Positions 1 to 7,171 of a stretch of 26,592 nucleotides of DNA are shown in pieces (positions within the stretch are counted from its first letter, which is position 1; every line of letters starts with the position of its first letter). This stretch comes from PUPG01 sp031323845. GTDB taxonomy: Bacteria > Bacteroidota > Bacteroidia > Bacteroidales > UBA7960. Under the pieces are notes generated by a model. That model searched no databases, was not told where the DNA came from, and worked only from the letters and a program-made list of their open reading frames with translations. The stretch lies in NCBI GenBank assembly GCA_031323845.1, contig JAVIYP010000039.1, forward strand, positions 1 through 26,592, written 5' to 3'. The translations under genes and the position numbers were made by a program.

Positions 1-285
1 CGCCTGAACCTCATCAAAAAACAACAGGGTTTCACCCTCAATCACCGGCACGCCATAATAGGCCGAAAGTTTGGTGCAAATGTCAGCCGGATGAAGATTG
101 CCCTCAAAAAATGACTTAACCTCGGGCTCCAATTCAAAGTTGACCTCGAGGAAGTATTTGAACTCCTTGCCCAACTCCCTGATAATGTATGTTTTTCCCA
201 CCTGTCGAGCTCCCCGCAAAAGCAACACTTTTCTGTAATCGCCTGTTCTCCAGGCATCCAGTTCTTTATAAATCTCTCTTTCCAT
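1..285 (-). CDS. DUF4143-type AAA ATPase, N-terminal part (runs off left edge)
   Basis: Reading leftwards from the ATG at 285, the frame stays open for 95 codons to the window edge, so only the N-terminal part is present. It starts MEREIYKELDAW and has a Walker A motif GARQVGKT near residues 25-32 and a Walker B motif LLFFDEVQ at about residues 87-94. This layout is that of the prokaryotic AAA_14/DUF4143 family: an ATPase domain followed by a C-terminal nuclease-like domain, which lies outside the window here. The cellular role of this family is not established. A -7 box lies about 33 bp upstream. The complete gene at 4616-5941 is a paralogue with the same motifs. A competing frame over the same bases (42-329) gives no recognisable protein and is a shadow. 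Confidence 0.85.
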   Translation of the reverse strand, partial: MEREIYKELDAWRTGDYRKVLLLRGARQVGKTYIIRELGKEFKYFLEVNFELEPEVKSFFEGNLHPADICTKLSAYYGVPVIEGETLLFFDEVQA

Positions 286-317
286 AACGGAAATTTTGTT
301 AATGTTAAAATGTATGG

Positions 318-326
318 GCAAATATA
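318..326 (-). promoter_or_regulatory. Bacteroidota -7 promoter box for the left-edge ATPase
   Basis: On the minus strand the site reads TATATTTGC, a full match to TAnnTTTGC. It is 32 bp upstream of the ATG at 285. A TTG triplet 20 bp further upstream (347-349 on the plus strand) could be the -33 element. Confidence 0.55.
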
Positions 327-623
327 CATAAAAACTGTCGAAATATCAAGGCGTAATTATTTTGTTTTTGTCGAAAAGCGGGGCCGAAGTTGCCCCAAGG
401 CGCTGCCATTGGGCTGAATTAAGCTGCCCCTTCAGGGCGCAGTGTGCGGGCTGCAACTGACTTGTAGCCCCGGACGTGGCGGAACAGGAAGCTTGCGACA
501 GCAATTTCCAGCTTTCTGTGGAGGTAATCTGTAGATAAACTTAGCCTTTAAGTTCGCTTAACGTCGTTGATCTAAAGATAAAATAATCTTTGCGGGTTCA
601 AATGAAACAATCTTTTTTTTGAT

Positions 624-631
624 TATATTTG
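624..631 (+). promoter_or_regulatory. -7 promoter box for the M28 peptidase gene
   Basis: TATATTTG lies 27 bp before the ATG at 658. Because it falls inside the longer frame that opens at 619, it argues that translation begins at 658. No convincing -33 element was seen. Confidence 0.5.
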
Positions 632-657
632 GCTTATTTTCTAATAAAGAAAAAACC

Positions 658-2130
658 ATGAAAACAAAAATGATCAGCATTCAAATTGCAATCATTCTCA
701 TGCTTTCAGCTTCAATTGCAAATTCCAAAAATGAGACTGGTTTGCAGGAACGGCTTGAAAACCATGTCAGCTTTTTAGCTGCCGATTCGCTTGAGGGACG
801 TTCTTTGGGCTCTCGCGGCCGGGTGCTTGCAAAAAATTATATCGCTGAAGCATTTGCAGAGTTTGGGCTGAAGCCGATGTTTGATGATTATTTTCACACC
901 TTTGAAATGCGAAGCCAAATGCCCGTAATGAACTTTGTTGGCAGCAATGTGGTTGGCGTGCTCGAAGGCTCAGACCCCTTATTAAAAGATGAATACATTG
1001 TGATAGGAGCGCATTACGACCATTTGGGTTATAAAATTAAGGATGGCAGGCGCATTGTATATCCTGGTGCAGACGACAATGCTTCAGGTGTGGCAGTTAT
1101 GCTTGAAATTGCGCGATACTTTTCGGAAAACCGGCATAAACTCAGGCGCAGTATTGTGTTTATTGGCTTCGACGCCGAAGAAAGCATGCTTGCTGGCTCG
1201 CGTGAGTTTGTAAGGGCTGATAAACCAATTCAAAACGAGCAGGTAAAACTGATGTTCAGCCTCGATATGCTGGGCATGTATCATACTAATAAGGGCTTAG
1301 GGTTAAAAGGAATTGGAGGAGTTAAAGAAGGAAAAGACATTGCAATCCTAACTGCAAACAGGTATGGAATCAATCTAAAAAACACTTCAGCAAAATTTGA
1401 TTATCGTACCGACACCTATCATTTCGGCGATTCCCGCATTCCTTCGGCTCACGCCTTTACCGGCCTGAAATCGCCATATCATAAACCCGAAGACACCGCC
1501 GACCTCCTGGAATATGATGGTATGGTTATGATTACCACATATCTTATTGATTTGATTACCGGAATTTCCAATATTGAAAGCATTGAGCAAACACGGGGTT
1601 TTATTGCCCAGCACAATACGATTAGATTCAATATCGGCGCTGTTGCAGGCCTGGGAAGCACAAATCATAATTATAAAGACGAGTTTTTCACGGCTAAACA
1701 GGTATTTGCTTTTCACGGCGGATTATTATTACAGATGCACATAGGTAAACACTTTACTTTTCAGCCGGAAGTGCATTATAACCGGTACGGGAGCGAGACC
1801 GCAGAGGGCGCATTTCGAGCCAATGCCATTACAGCACCCCTGAATCTGCACTACAATTTTCAAAATGAAATTGGCAGGGCTTTGCGCCCTTTTGTGTCAG
1901 GCGGAGTTTATTACAGGCATAACCTCAACGGCAAAGCCGGCGACACGAACATTGATTTCGATAACATATTCCGTCGCGAGGAATGGGACTACAACTTTGG
2001 AGTTGGCTTAGATTTTTTGCTTTTCCATTTGTCTGTAAATTTTCACAACGGTCTTACCAACATATACCAGGACAAGGATGTCAAAGTATTCAACTCCGGA
2101 TCTTCAATAAACCTCGGAGTAAAGTTTTAG
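658..2130 (+). CDS. M28-family metallopeptidase fused to a C-terminal outer-membrane beta-barrel
   Basis: A 490-residue exported protein. The start at 658 gives a clean signal peptide (about residues 1-23) and lies just after a -7 box. Residues about 27-305 form an M28 zinc aminopeptidase domain with the expected metal ligands: His119 in GAHYDH, Asp139 in GADDNASG, the Glu174/Glu175 pair in DAEES, Asp203 in SLDMLG, and His275 in SPYHKPEDT. M28 enzymes remove N-terminal residues from peptides. From about residue 325 to the end the sequence changes to alternating hydrophobic/polar strands rich in Gly and aromatics (FNIGAVAGLG, FQPEVHYNRYG, LRPFVSGGVYYRH) and ends in Phe, as outer-membrane barrels of the PorT/OMP_b-brl type do. 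The two parts share one uninterrupted frame. I infer a peptidase tethered to the outer membrane; which face it occupies is unknown. The peptidase call is firm, the barrel call good. Confidence 0.85.
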   Translation: MKTKMISIQIAIILMLSASIANSKNETGLQERLENHVSFLAADSLEGRSLGSRGRVLAKNYIAEAFAEFGLKPMFDDYFHTFEMRSQMPVMNFVGSNVVGVLEGSDPLLKDEYIVIGAHYDHLGYKIKDGRRIVYPGADDNASGVAVMLEIARYFSENRHKLRRSIVFIGFDAEESMLAGSREFVRADKPIQNEQVKLMFSLDMLGMYHTNKGLGLKGIGGVKEGKDIAILTANRYGINLKNTSAKFDYRTDTYHFGDSRIPSAHAFTGLKSPYHKPEDTADLLEYDGMVMITTYLIDLITGISNIESIEQTRGFIAQHNTIRFNIGAVAGLGSTNHNYKDEFFTAKQVFAFHGGLLLQMHIGKHFTFQPEVHYNRYGSETAEGAFRANAITAPLNLHYNFQNEIGRALRPFVSGGVYYRHNLNGKAGDTNIDFDNIFRREEWDYNFGVGLDFLLFHLSVNFHNGLTNIYQDKDVKVFNSGSSINLGVKF

Positions 2131-2689
2131 AGAAGGGAAATCAGAATATTTGAACACCGTTTGGTCTGATCCGTGTAACATAAGAGTGTTGTTTTATCTG
2201 TTTTTATTTGCATAAATGTTTGTATAGCTGTGTTTTGTGGGAGTGTTTATTCTTAAGATACTGAACAGATGTCGGCTTCCGGCTTCCCATAATCATCCCC
2301 CTGTGCGTCAAAAATCCTGTTCCCGAATGACCTGGATCTTCGACATGGGTGTTTCATGTGATGTTGCTGAGATTTCCGACCTTTAACATGTTGCAGCTTC
2401 TGTGAATGACTCCAGGTATTAGAATCTGAGAATATTTGATTTTATTAATGATGTTTCTGATCGTACAAGCTGCTTTACGGTAATTTTTTATTTTTGCAGT
2501 AATCTCTGCAAACTCCCGAATCAACAGGCATTAACACCTTACCGGTTTTAACAACCCTCCACCCGAAATACATCAAATGTCAAAACAACCACATCTGCCA
2601 TGGAAAACTTCTCCCTCACATCACAAACAAGAAAAGTCCTCAGATTCCGCGACGACAGGAACCGGGCTCAGTTTCACACCGTCAACGCC
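2131..2689. other. Gene-free stretch, probable leader of the DUF2207 gene
   Basis: About 560 bp without a convincing gene on either strand. The only element I can support is the -7 box at 2489-2497. The frame of the next gene is open from 2600, but the 30 residues before Met at 2690 do not look like a protein start. Confidence 0.4.
2489..2497 (+). promoter_or_regulatory. -7 promoter box, possibly for the DUF2207 gene
   Basis: TATTTTTGC matches TAnnTTTGC in an AT-rich context. It would give a leader of roughly 190 nt to the preferred start at 2690, or about 100 nt to the alternative at 2600. There is no clear -33 element. Confidence 0.35.
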
Positions 2690-4501
2690 ATGAAAAACAA
2701 ACACCTTTCAAGGTACCGCATAGCGCTGACGCTCGCCTTGCTGCTGGTATCGCTGGTGCTAACGGCGAGAGATTACCACATGAGCGGACTGGACATTACC
2801 GTCAGCCTGAAGCCCGACGGTTCGATGCTGGTCCGGGAAGACCGGGAGTTTACCTTTGAAGGCCGGTACTCGGAAGTGTACAGGACATTTCCGTTGGATG
2901 GCAGGGCCTCGTTTTCTGACTTCAGCGTGTACGAGGATGGCGTGGCATACGAGCGCAGCGACAGTAAGCAGCCCGGCACGTTTCGCCTGGTGGAGAAAAG
3001 GCGGCACCGCGAACTTCAGCTCTTTTTCGAAGCGCACAACGAAACCCGGACCTTCAGCATCCGGTTTACCGCCAGCGGCGCTGTTGATCGTCACGAAGAT
3101 GTGGCCGTGCTTTATTACCAGCTCATCTCCGATGAGTGGACAAAGCCGCTGCACGACATCCGGGCACGCATTGTGCCACCCGTTTCCCTGGACGGTGATC
3201 AGCCGCCGCACTGGGTGCATGGCTCGCTGGACGCAGTATCGGAAATCCTGGAAGGGGGCGTGGTTGAACTGTGGCTCGACAAGCTGCCCGCCAAAAAATT
3301 CCTGGAGATCAGGGCGCTGTACCCGGAGCACGTCTTCCACGGAATGCCGGTGCAAGCAGGCGCAGTAGGTGATAGCATCAGAGAGGAAGCCAGGGTGCTG
3401 GCAGAAGAAGCCAACCGCATCAGGCTGGTCAGGCTGGAACGCATGGAACGGCGGGCCAGGATGCACGAAGCCGGCAGACCGCTCGCCACCTTCCTGGCAT
3501 TCCTGTTTGCAGTAACCGGTATCATGCTGTTTCAAAAGTACGGCAAACGTCCCCCGCTCAGCCAAAAACCGGAAACCTTCTCCGGACTGCCCTCCAAAGA
3601 ACCGCCGGCCCTGGTAAACTACCTGGTAAACGGCTCCTATCTCGATGGTAATGCACTGGTTTCTACGATGTTTCATCTGGCCTACCGCGGCTTCTTCAGG
3701 ATAGAAGAAAACACGCAAACCACGAAAGTGCTGGGCTTTGAGACAACGACACACGATAACGTGCTGGTGCTCGACCGGCCCTTCTGGGAGAACAACAAAA
3801 AGCAGCTGAAAAGCTACGAAAATGAGCTTCTGGAGCAGTTTTTCAACACCTTGTACGGCCGCACCGACCGGCTGAACCTCAAAAAGATCAGCAAAAAACA
3901 AAACCGGATGCAAAATTTCTTTATCCAATGGAAAAAAGCGGTGACTAAAGAAGCCGGAAAGAAGGAATGGTTCGATGCAGACAGCAAGAAAGGCCGAAAC
4001 ATCGGCCTGGCAGCCGGCGTTGCCGGCTTTGTTGTCATGCTGGGCCTCATCCTGCCGTTCGGACTCTGGATGTTGCTGCCGGCCGGCGTGGCCTTCGTGC
4101 TGATCTTTGCATCCTTTTTCATTTTTCACCGCACGGAAGCAGGCGAAATAGCTTACCGGCAGTGGCGGTCACTGAAGCAACACCTGAAGCGCTATCATTT
4201 CGAGTCGAAAATCAAGGACGCTGATGCCGGCACGGTGAACGAATACCTCATTTACGGCCTGGCGCTGGGCCTGGGCAGCGGGTTTTTAAAGAAACTCACG
4301 CGTTCGCTGGAAGCGACAGGCCATACCACCTACATTGGGTGGATCGTTTTGTACAACAGCAGCTTAAGCAGCTTTGGCAAAACCCTGAATACGGTGATCA
4401 CCGCTACCGGCACGGCCATGAGTTCGGCCGCGGGAATGGGTGGTGGCGGCATCGCCGGTGGCGGTGGCGGCGCTGCCTCCGGTGGCGGCGGAGCCAGGTG
4501 A
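2690..4501 (+). CDS. DUF2207 domain-containing membrane protein with glycine-rich tail
   Basis: A 603-residue protein. Met at 2690 begins a typical signal/anchor (MKNKHLSRYRIALTLALLL), so I prefer it to the upstream Met at 2600. After the signal comes an extracytoplasmic beta-rich region (about residues 25-215) with the opening seen in DUF2207 proteins: a short amphipathic strand, then DGSMLVREDREFTF and the YRTFPLDG segment. One membrane helix lies near residues 263-285 and a hydrophobic pair near 437-482, separated by a charged cytoplasmic domain. The last 20 or so residues are almost only Gly, Ala and Ser, a hallmark of the family. The molecular function of DUF2207 is not known. The stop codon runs straight into an octamer repeat. 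Large antisense frames here (for example 2759-4129) are coding shadows. Confidence 0.8.
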   Translation: MKNKHLSRYRIALTLALLLVSLVLTARDYHMSGLDITVSLKPDGSMLVREDREFTFEGRYSEVYRTFPLDGRASFSDFSVYEDGVAYERSDSKQPGTFRLVEKRRHRELQLFFEAHNETRTFSIRFTASGAVDRHEDVAVLYYQLISDEWTKPLHDIRARIVPPVSLDGDQPPHWVHGSLDAVSEILEGGVVELWLDKLPAKKFLEIRALYPEHVFHGMPVQAGAVGDSIREEARVLAEEANRIRLVRLERMERRARMHEAGRPLATFLAFLFAVTGIMLFQKYGKRPPLSQKPETFSGLPSKEPPALVNYLVNGSYLDGNALVSTMFHLAYRGFFRIEENTQTTKVLGFETTTHDNVLVLDRPFWENNKKQLKSYENELLEQFFNTLYGRTDRLNLKKISKKQNRMQNFFIQWKKAVTKEAGKKEWFDADSKKGRNIGLAAGVAGFVVMLGLILPFGLWMLLPAGVAFVLIFASFFIFHRTEAGEIAYRQWRSLKQHLKRYHFESKIKDADAGTVNEYLIYGLALGLGSGFLKKLTRSLEATGHTTYIGWIVLYNSSLSSFGKTLNTVITATGTAMSSAAGMGGGGIAGGGGGAASGGGGAR

Positions 4502-4533
4502 GATGTGCAGATGTGAAGATGTGCAGATGTGAT
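4502..4533. repeat. Octamer tandem repeat, GATGTG(C/A)A, four units
   Basis: Four in-phase 8-bp units starting at 4502: GATGTGCA, GATGTGAA, GATGTGCA, GATGTGAT. The array begins immediately after the TGA of the DUF2207 gene. The same octamer recurs in the same orientation at 6057-6093 and inverted at 9049-9096. Confidence 0.9.
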
Positions 4534-4615
4534 TTGATTTTTTCCCTGGTTTCAGCTAACGGTTTGCTGATGCCTTAACACCCGGGGGCTTTAGTTCTGT
4601 AATACGAAGAAAAAA

Positions 4616-5941
4616 CTATAACAAACCGCCAAACCCTGCCACATAATAAAAAGGAATATTGTACAGCCTGAACTTTTTACCACCAGGCGTTTGCACATCA
4701 TCAATGCTGAAGGGATTTCCCCATACCCTGACAGCAATGCTGTGATTGGTACTGTCCATGAACATATGCAAGGATTTCAGTTTAGCGTTGTGCCCTGATT
4801 TCACTTCAACCGGAACCAGCATGCCCTCCTGTTGCACAATAAAGTCCACTTCCGCTGTAGCACCCTTTTTATCCCTCACCCAATAATGCCGTTTGTGCGA
4901 CACTCTGTTGTCAGCAGCTAAAAGTTCCTGTGCAACCATATGCTCGGCAATCTTTCCGCGCCATGCATCAAAAATGTCCGCTGCACCAAAAACTTCTTTC
5001 CGGATCCTGGCCGAATAGTTAACCAAACCGGTATCGAGCCAGATCAGCTTGGGAGACTTTTTGTAATCCGGTAAAAGCGGAACCGTAAAACTTGTTGTAG
5101 GATACACCAGTTCCATGAGCATGGTTTTCTCAAGCATCCTGAAAGCCTCACCCATCTCGCGGCTTCTGTATGCTGAACCTGCAAAACCATGGAACCTGAT
5201 GGTCTCTGCGGCATATTTCCATCCTGAAGTTATCAACAAACGCAAAACCTTTGTCATCGTATCATTGCGGCTATATTTTTCAATATCGTCAATAAAACCG
5301 GTTAGCAAAGCTTCATAAATATCTCCCAATGCAACAAGGTCTTTGTTCAGGGCAAAAGCGGCCACTGCTTCAGGCATGCCACCAATCAGCGTGTATGTGT
5401 TGAAAAGTTGCATGGTTTTACTGTGAAGGCCGGCGGGCAAACGAACTTGCGCAACGGCTTCGCCCAGGACTTCTTCACCCACAGCACCCAAAAATTCAGC
5501 AAATGAACATGGCCTCAACGCCATGTACTCAACCCGGCCAACCGGGAAAGATATACTTTTATTAATCAGGCTTTCGAGCAAGGAACCTGCCGCAATTACA
5601 TAAAGCTCAGGAAGTTCTTCGTAGAAATACCTGAGCAACGCCACCGCCCTGGGCGAATGTTGAACCTCGTCAATGAAGAGTAATGTTCTGCCTTCGGTTT
5701 TTCGCTGGTTGCAAAACAGGAATATGGCTGTAAGTATGTCGCTGATATCGTCATGGGAGTTAAATAACTCCTGCGCAGGTCTGTTTTCAAGGTTCAGATA
5801 AAGAAAAGCATCGAACTCCTTGCCGAACTCTTTCACAGCCGTTGTTTTCCCAACTTGGCGTGCACCTCTAAGAATCAAAGGCTTACGGTCGTTCTTGTTT
5901 GCCCATACCCTGAGCGCATTCATTACATTGCGTTGAAACAT
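4616..5941 (-). CDS. DUF4143-type AAA ATPase with PD-(D/E)xK-like C-terminal domain
   Basis: Complete 441-residue protein. The start at 5941 (MFQRNVMNAL) is preferred over Met at 5980 because a -7 promoter box lies between the two. Residues 26-33 are the Walker A motif GARQVGKT, and residues 87-92 the Walker B motif LLFIDE followed by VQH. The C-terminal DUF4143 region carries an AEVDF...VPVEVKSG pattern (Asp366, Glu379, Lys381), resembling the core of PD-(D/E)xK nucleases. Such proteins are widespread, often multicopy and frequently strain-variable in this phylum; some have been suggested to act on DNA, but the role is not established. The gene stands alone between two direct arrays of the same octamer repeat (4502-4533 and 6057-6093) and is a paralogue of the partial gene at the left edge. 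Confidence 0.88.
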   Translation of the reverse strand: MFQRNVMNALRVWANKNDRKPLILRGARQVGKTTAVKEFGKEFDAFLYLNLENRPAQELFNSHDDISDILTAIFLFCNQRKTEGRTLLFIDEVQHSPRAVALLRYFYEELPELYVIAAGSLLESLINKSISFPVGRVEYMALRPCSFAEFLGAVGEEVLGEAVAQVRLPAGLHSKTMQLFNTYTLIGGMPEAVAAFALNKDLVALGDIYEALLTGFIDDIEKYSRNDTMTKVLRLLITSGWKYAAETIRFHGFAGSAYRSREMGEAFRMLEKTMLMELVYPTTSFTVPLLPDYKKSPKLIWLDTGLVNYSARIRKEVFGAADIFDAWRGKIAEHMVAQELLAADNRVSHKRHYWVRDKKGATAEVDFIVQQEGMLVPVEVKSGHNAKLKSLHMFMDSTNHSIAVRVWGNPFSIDDVQTPGGKKFRLYNIPFYYVAGFGGLL

Positions 5942-5957
5942 AGCTCTTGTTTTACTA

Positions 5958-5966
5958 GCAAAGATA
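5958..5966 (-). promoter_or_regulatory. -7 promoter box for the complete DUF4143 ATPase
   Basis: On the minus strand it reads TATCTTTGC, a full match to TAnnTTTGC, 16 bp before the ATG at 5941. The implied 5' leader is only about 10 nt. Confidence 0.55.
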
Positions 5967-6056
5967 CAAATTTGTAACAAAGAGGGGGTAAAAATTTGAT
6001 ATTTATGTAATATAGTAAGGGTTAAAAGGACCTGTTTTTGTATTGTTTTATAGGTA

Positions 6057-6093
6057 GATGTGAAGATGTGCAGATGTGAAAATGTGCAGATGG
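6057..6093. repeat. Octamer tandem repeat, GATGTG(A/C)A, about 4.5 units
   Basis: In-phase units GATGTGAA, GATGTGCA, GATGTGAA, AATGTGCA and a partial GATGG. It has the same orientation and unit as 4502-4533, so the two arrays bracket the DUF4143 ATPase gene. It lies upstream of the iron-importer promoter. Confidence 0.9.
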
Positions 6094-6125
6094 ACGTATC
6101 TTAAATAAGACTAAATAAAAATAAG

Positions 6126-6134
6126 TATATTTGC
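6126..6134 (+). promoter_or_regulatory. -7 promoter box for the iron-importer operon
   Basis: TATATTTGC, a full match to TAnnTTTGC, 20 bp before the preferred start at 6155. The upstream TTG that could open the longer frame (6131) is inside this box, which rules it out as a start. I saw no convincing iron-regulator operator. Confidence 0.55.
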
Positions 6135-6154
6135 AGTACGCAAATAGCTTAATT

Positions 6155-7171
6155 ATGTGGAAAAAAGTGTTGTTGATTGCTATCACAGGTTTGTTGTTAC
6201 CGGGTTGCAGTCACGATGACCGTGTGGTCAATGTATATTCGGGACGCCATTACCAGGTTGATGAAGACCTGTTCAGGCAATTCACCGAAAAAACCGGAAT
6301 ACGGGTTAACCTCGTCAAGGCGGATACCGATCAGTTGCTGAACAGGCTGGAAATGGAAGGGCTTAACTCGCCTGCAGATTTGCTGATCACTGCAGACGCA
6401 GGCCGCCTGGTTGTAGCCGCCGCCAATGGATTGCTGCAACCGGTCGAATCGGACTACCTTCAGGAGGTCATACCCGTTACCATGCGTGACCCCGATAACA
6501 GGTGGGTGGCCATGACCAAACGTGCACGGGTGATCGTGTATCACAAGGACCGGGTCAGCCCGGATGAATTATCCACCTATGAAGCGCTTGCGGAACCGCA
6601 ATGGAAGGGAAGGGTACTTGTGCGGTCTTCACAGAACCACTACAATCAAACCCTTATGGCTTCCGTGATTGCAGCCCTGGGGCAGGAGGAGGCAGAGGAT
6701 TGGGCCGGCCGCCTCGTGCAAAACATGGCGCGAAGACCCAGGGGTAACGACCGTGACCAGGTAAAAGCCATGGTTGCCGGAGAAGGCGATGTGGCCATCG
6801 TGAATACCTACTATATGGGCCTTCTTAAATATTCGGTCAATCCAGAAGAACGCCTGGTAGCCGGACAAACAAGGATGTTTTTCCCCAACCAGGAAGATCG
6901 TGGCACCCACATAAACTATAGCGGAATTGGGCTCACAGCAGCCAGTTCAAACCCGGAAAACGCCACACGGCTTATCGAATTCATGCTCAGTCACGGTTCG
7001 CAGCAACAACTGGCACAGCGGAACCATGAGTATCCGGTTAACAAAGAGGTTCCGTGGCCTGAGCTGCTGCAGTCGTGGGGTACGTTCAGGACTGATGAAC
7101 GCCCCGTGTATCAGCTGGAACCACATTTAAGGGAAGCCATGTTTATTTTTAACCGCGCCGGCTGGAACTGA
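6155..7171 (+). CDS. Ferric-iron ABC importer, substrate-binding lipoprotein (FbpA/FutA type)
   Basis: A 338-residue lipoprotein. The N-terminus MWKKVLLIAITGLLLPGC is a lipoprotein signal with the lipid-bearing Cys at residue 18. The mature start, VVNVYSGRHYQVDEDLF, is characteristic of FutA/FbpA-class binding proteins (extracellular solute-binding family 1), and the adjacent tyrosines Tyr219 and Tyr220 in NTYYMGLL correspond to the paired iron-coordinating tyrosines of that family. It is expected to bind Fe(III) outside the inner membrane and pass it to the permease. The stop overlaps the next start (TGATG), so the two are co-translated. Substrate is inferred from family; another metal or oxyanion is less likely given the tyrosine pair. 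Confidence 0.88.
   Translation: MWKKVLLIAITGLLLPGCSHDDRVVNVYSGRHYQVDEDLFRQFTEKTGIRVNLVKADTDQLLNRLEMEGLNSPADLLITADAGRLVVAAANGLLQPVESDYLQEVIPVTMRDPDNRWVAMTKRARVIVYHKDRVSPDELSTYEALAEPQWKGRVLVRSSQNHYNQTLMASVIAALGQEEAEDWAGRLVQNMARRPRGNDRDQVKAMVAGEGDVAIVNTYYMGLLKYSVNPEERLVAGQTRMFFPNQEDRGTHINYSGIGLTAASSNPENATRLIEFMLSHGSQQQLAQRNHEYPVNKEVPWPELLQSWGTFRTDERPVYQLEPHLREAMFIFNRAGWN

Larger units (their letters stand above)
286..657. other. Gene-free stretch with a GC-rich, hairpin-forming segment
   Basis: No plausible gene was found here. The AT-rich ends carry divergent promoters for the left-edge ATPase and the M28 peptidase gene. The middle (about 375-530) is clearly more GC-rich and contains compact hairpins, for example GGGGC at 380-384 pairing with GCCCC at 392-396, and a GCCCC/GGGC fold near 428-440. 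It resembles a degraded intergenic repeat of the kind common in this phylum, but I cannot name the family. Confidence 0.4.

Noticed and set aside
42..329. 95-residue minus-strand frame at the left edge
   Set aside because: The competing frame ending at 285 has Walker A and B motifs; this one has none.
286..657. Possible structured RNA in the GC-rich segment near 375-530
   Set aside because: Hairpins are present, but I could not match it to any known RNA or define ends; a degraded repeat is the simpler explanation.
2759..4129. 456-residue antisense frame opposite the DUF2207 gene
   Set aside because: It mirrors the codon pattern of the real gene, has no recognisable domain, and is full of His, Cys and Gln as antisense translations of GC-rich genes usually are.
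4616..5941. The DUF4143 ATPase as part of a defence island
   Set aside because: It has a nuclease-like C-terminus, but its neighbours are housekeeping or transport genes and no second defence gene is near.
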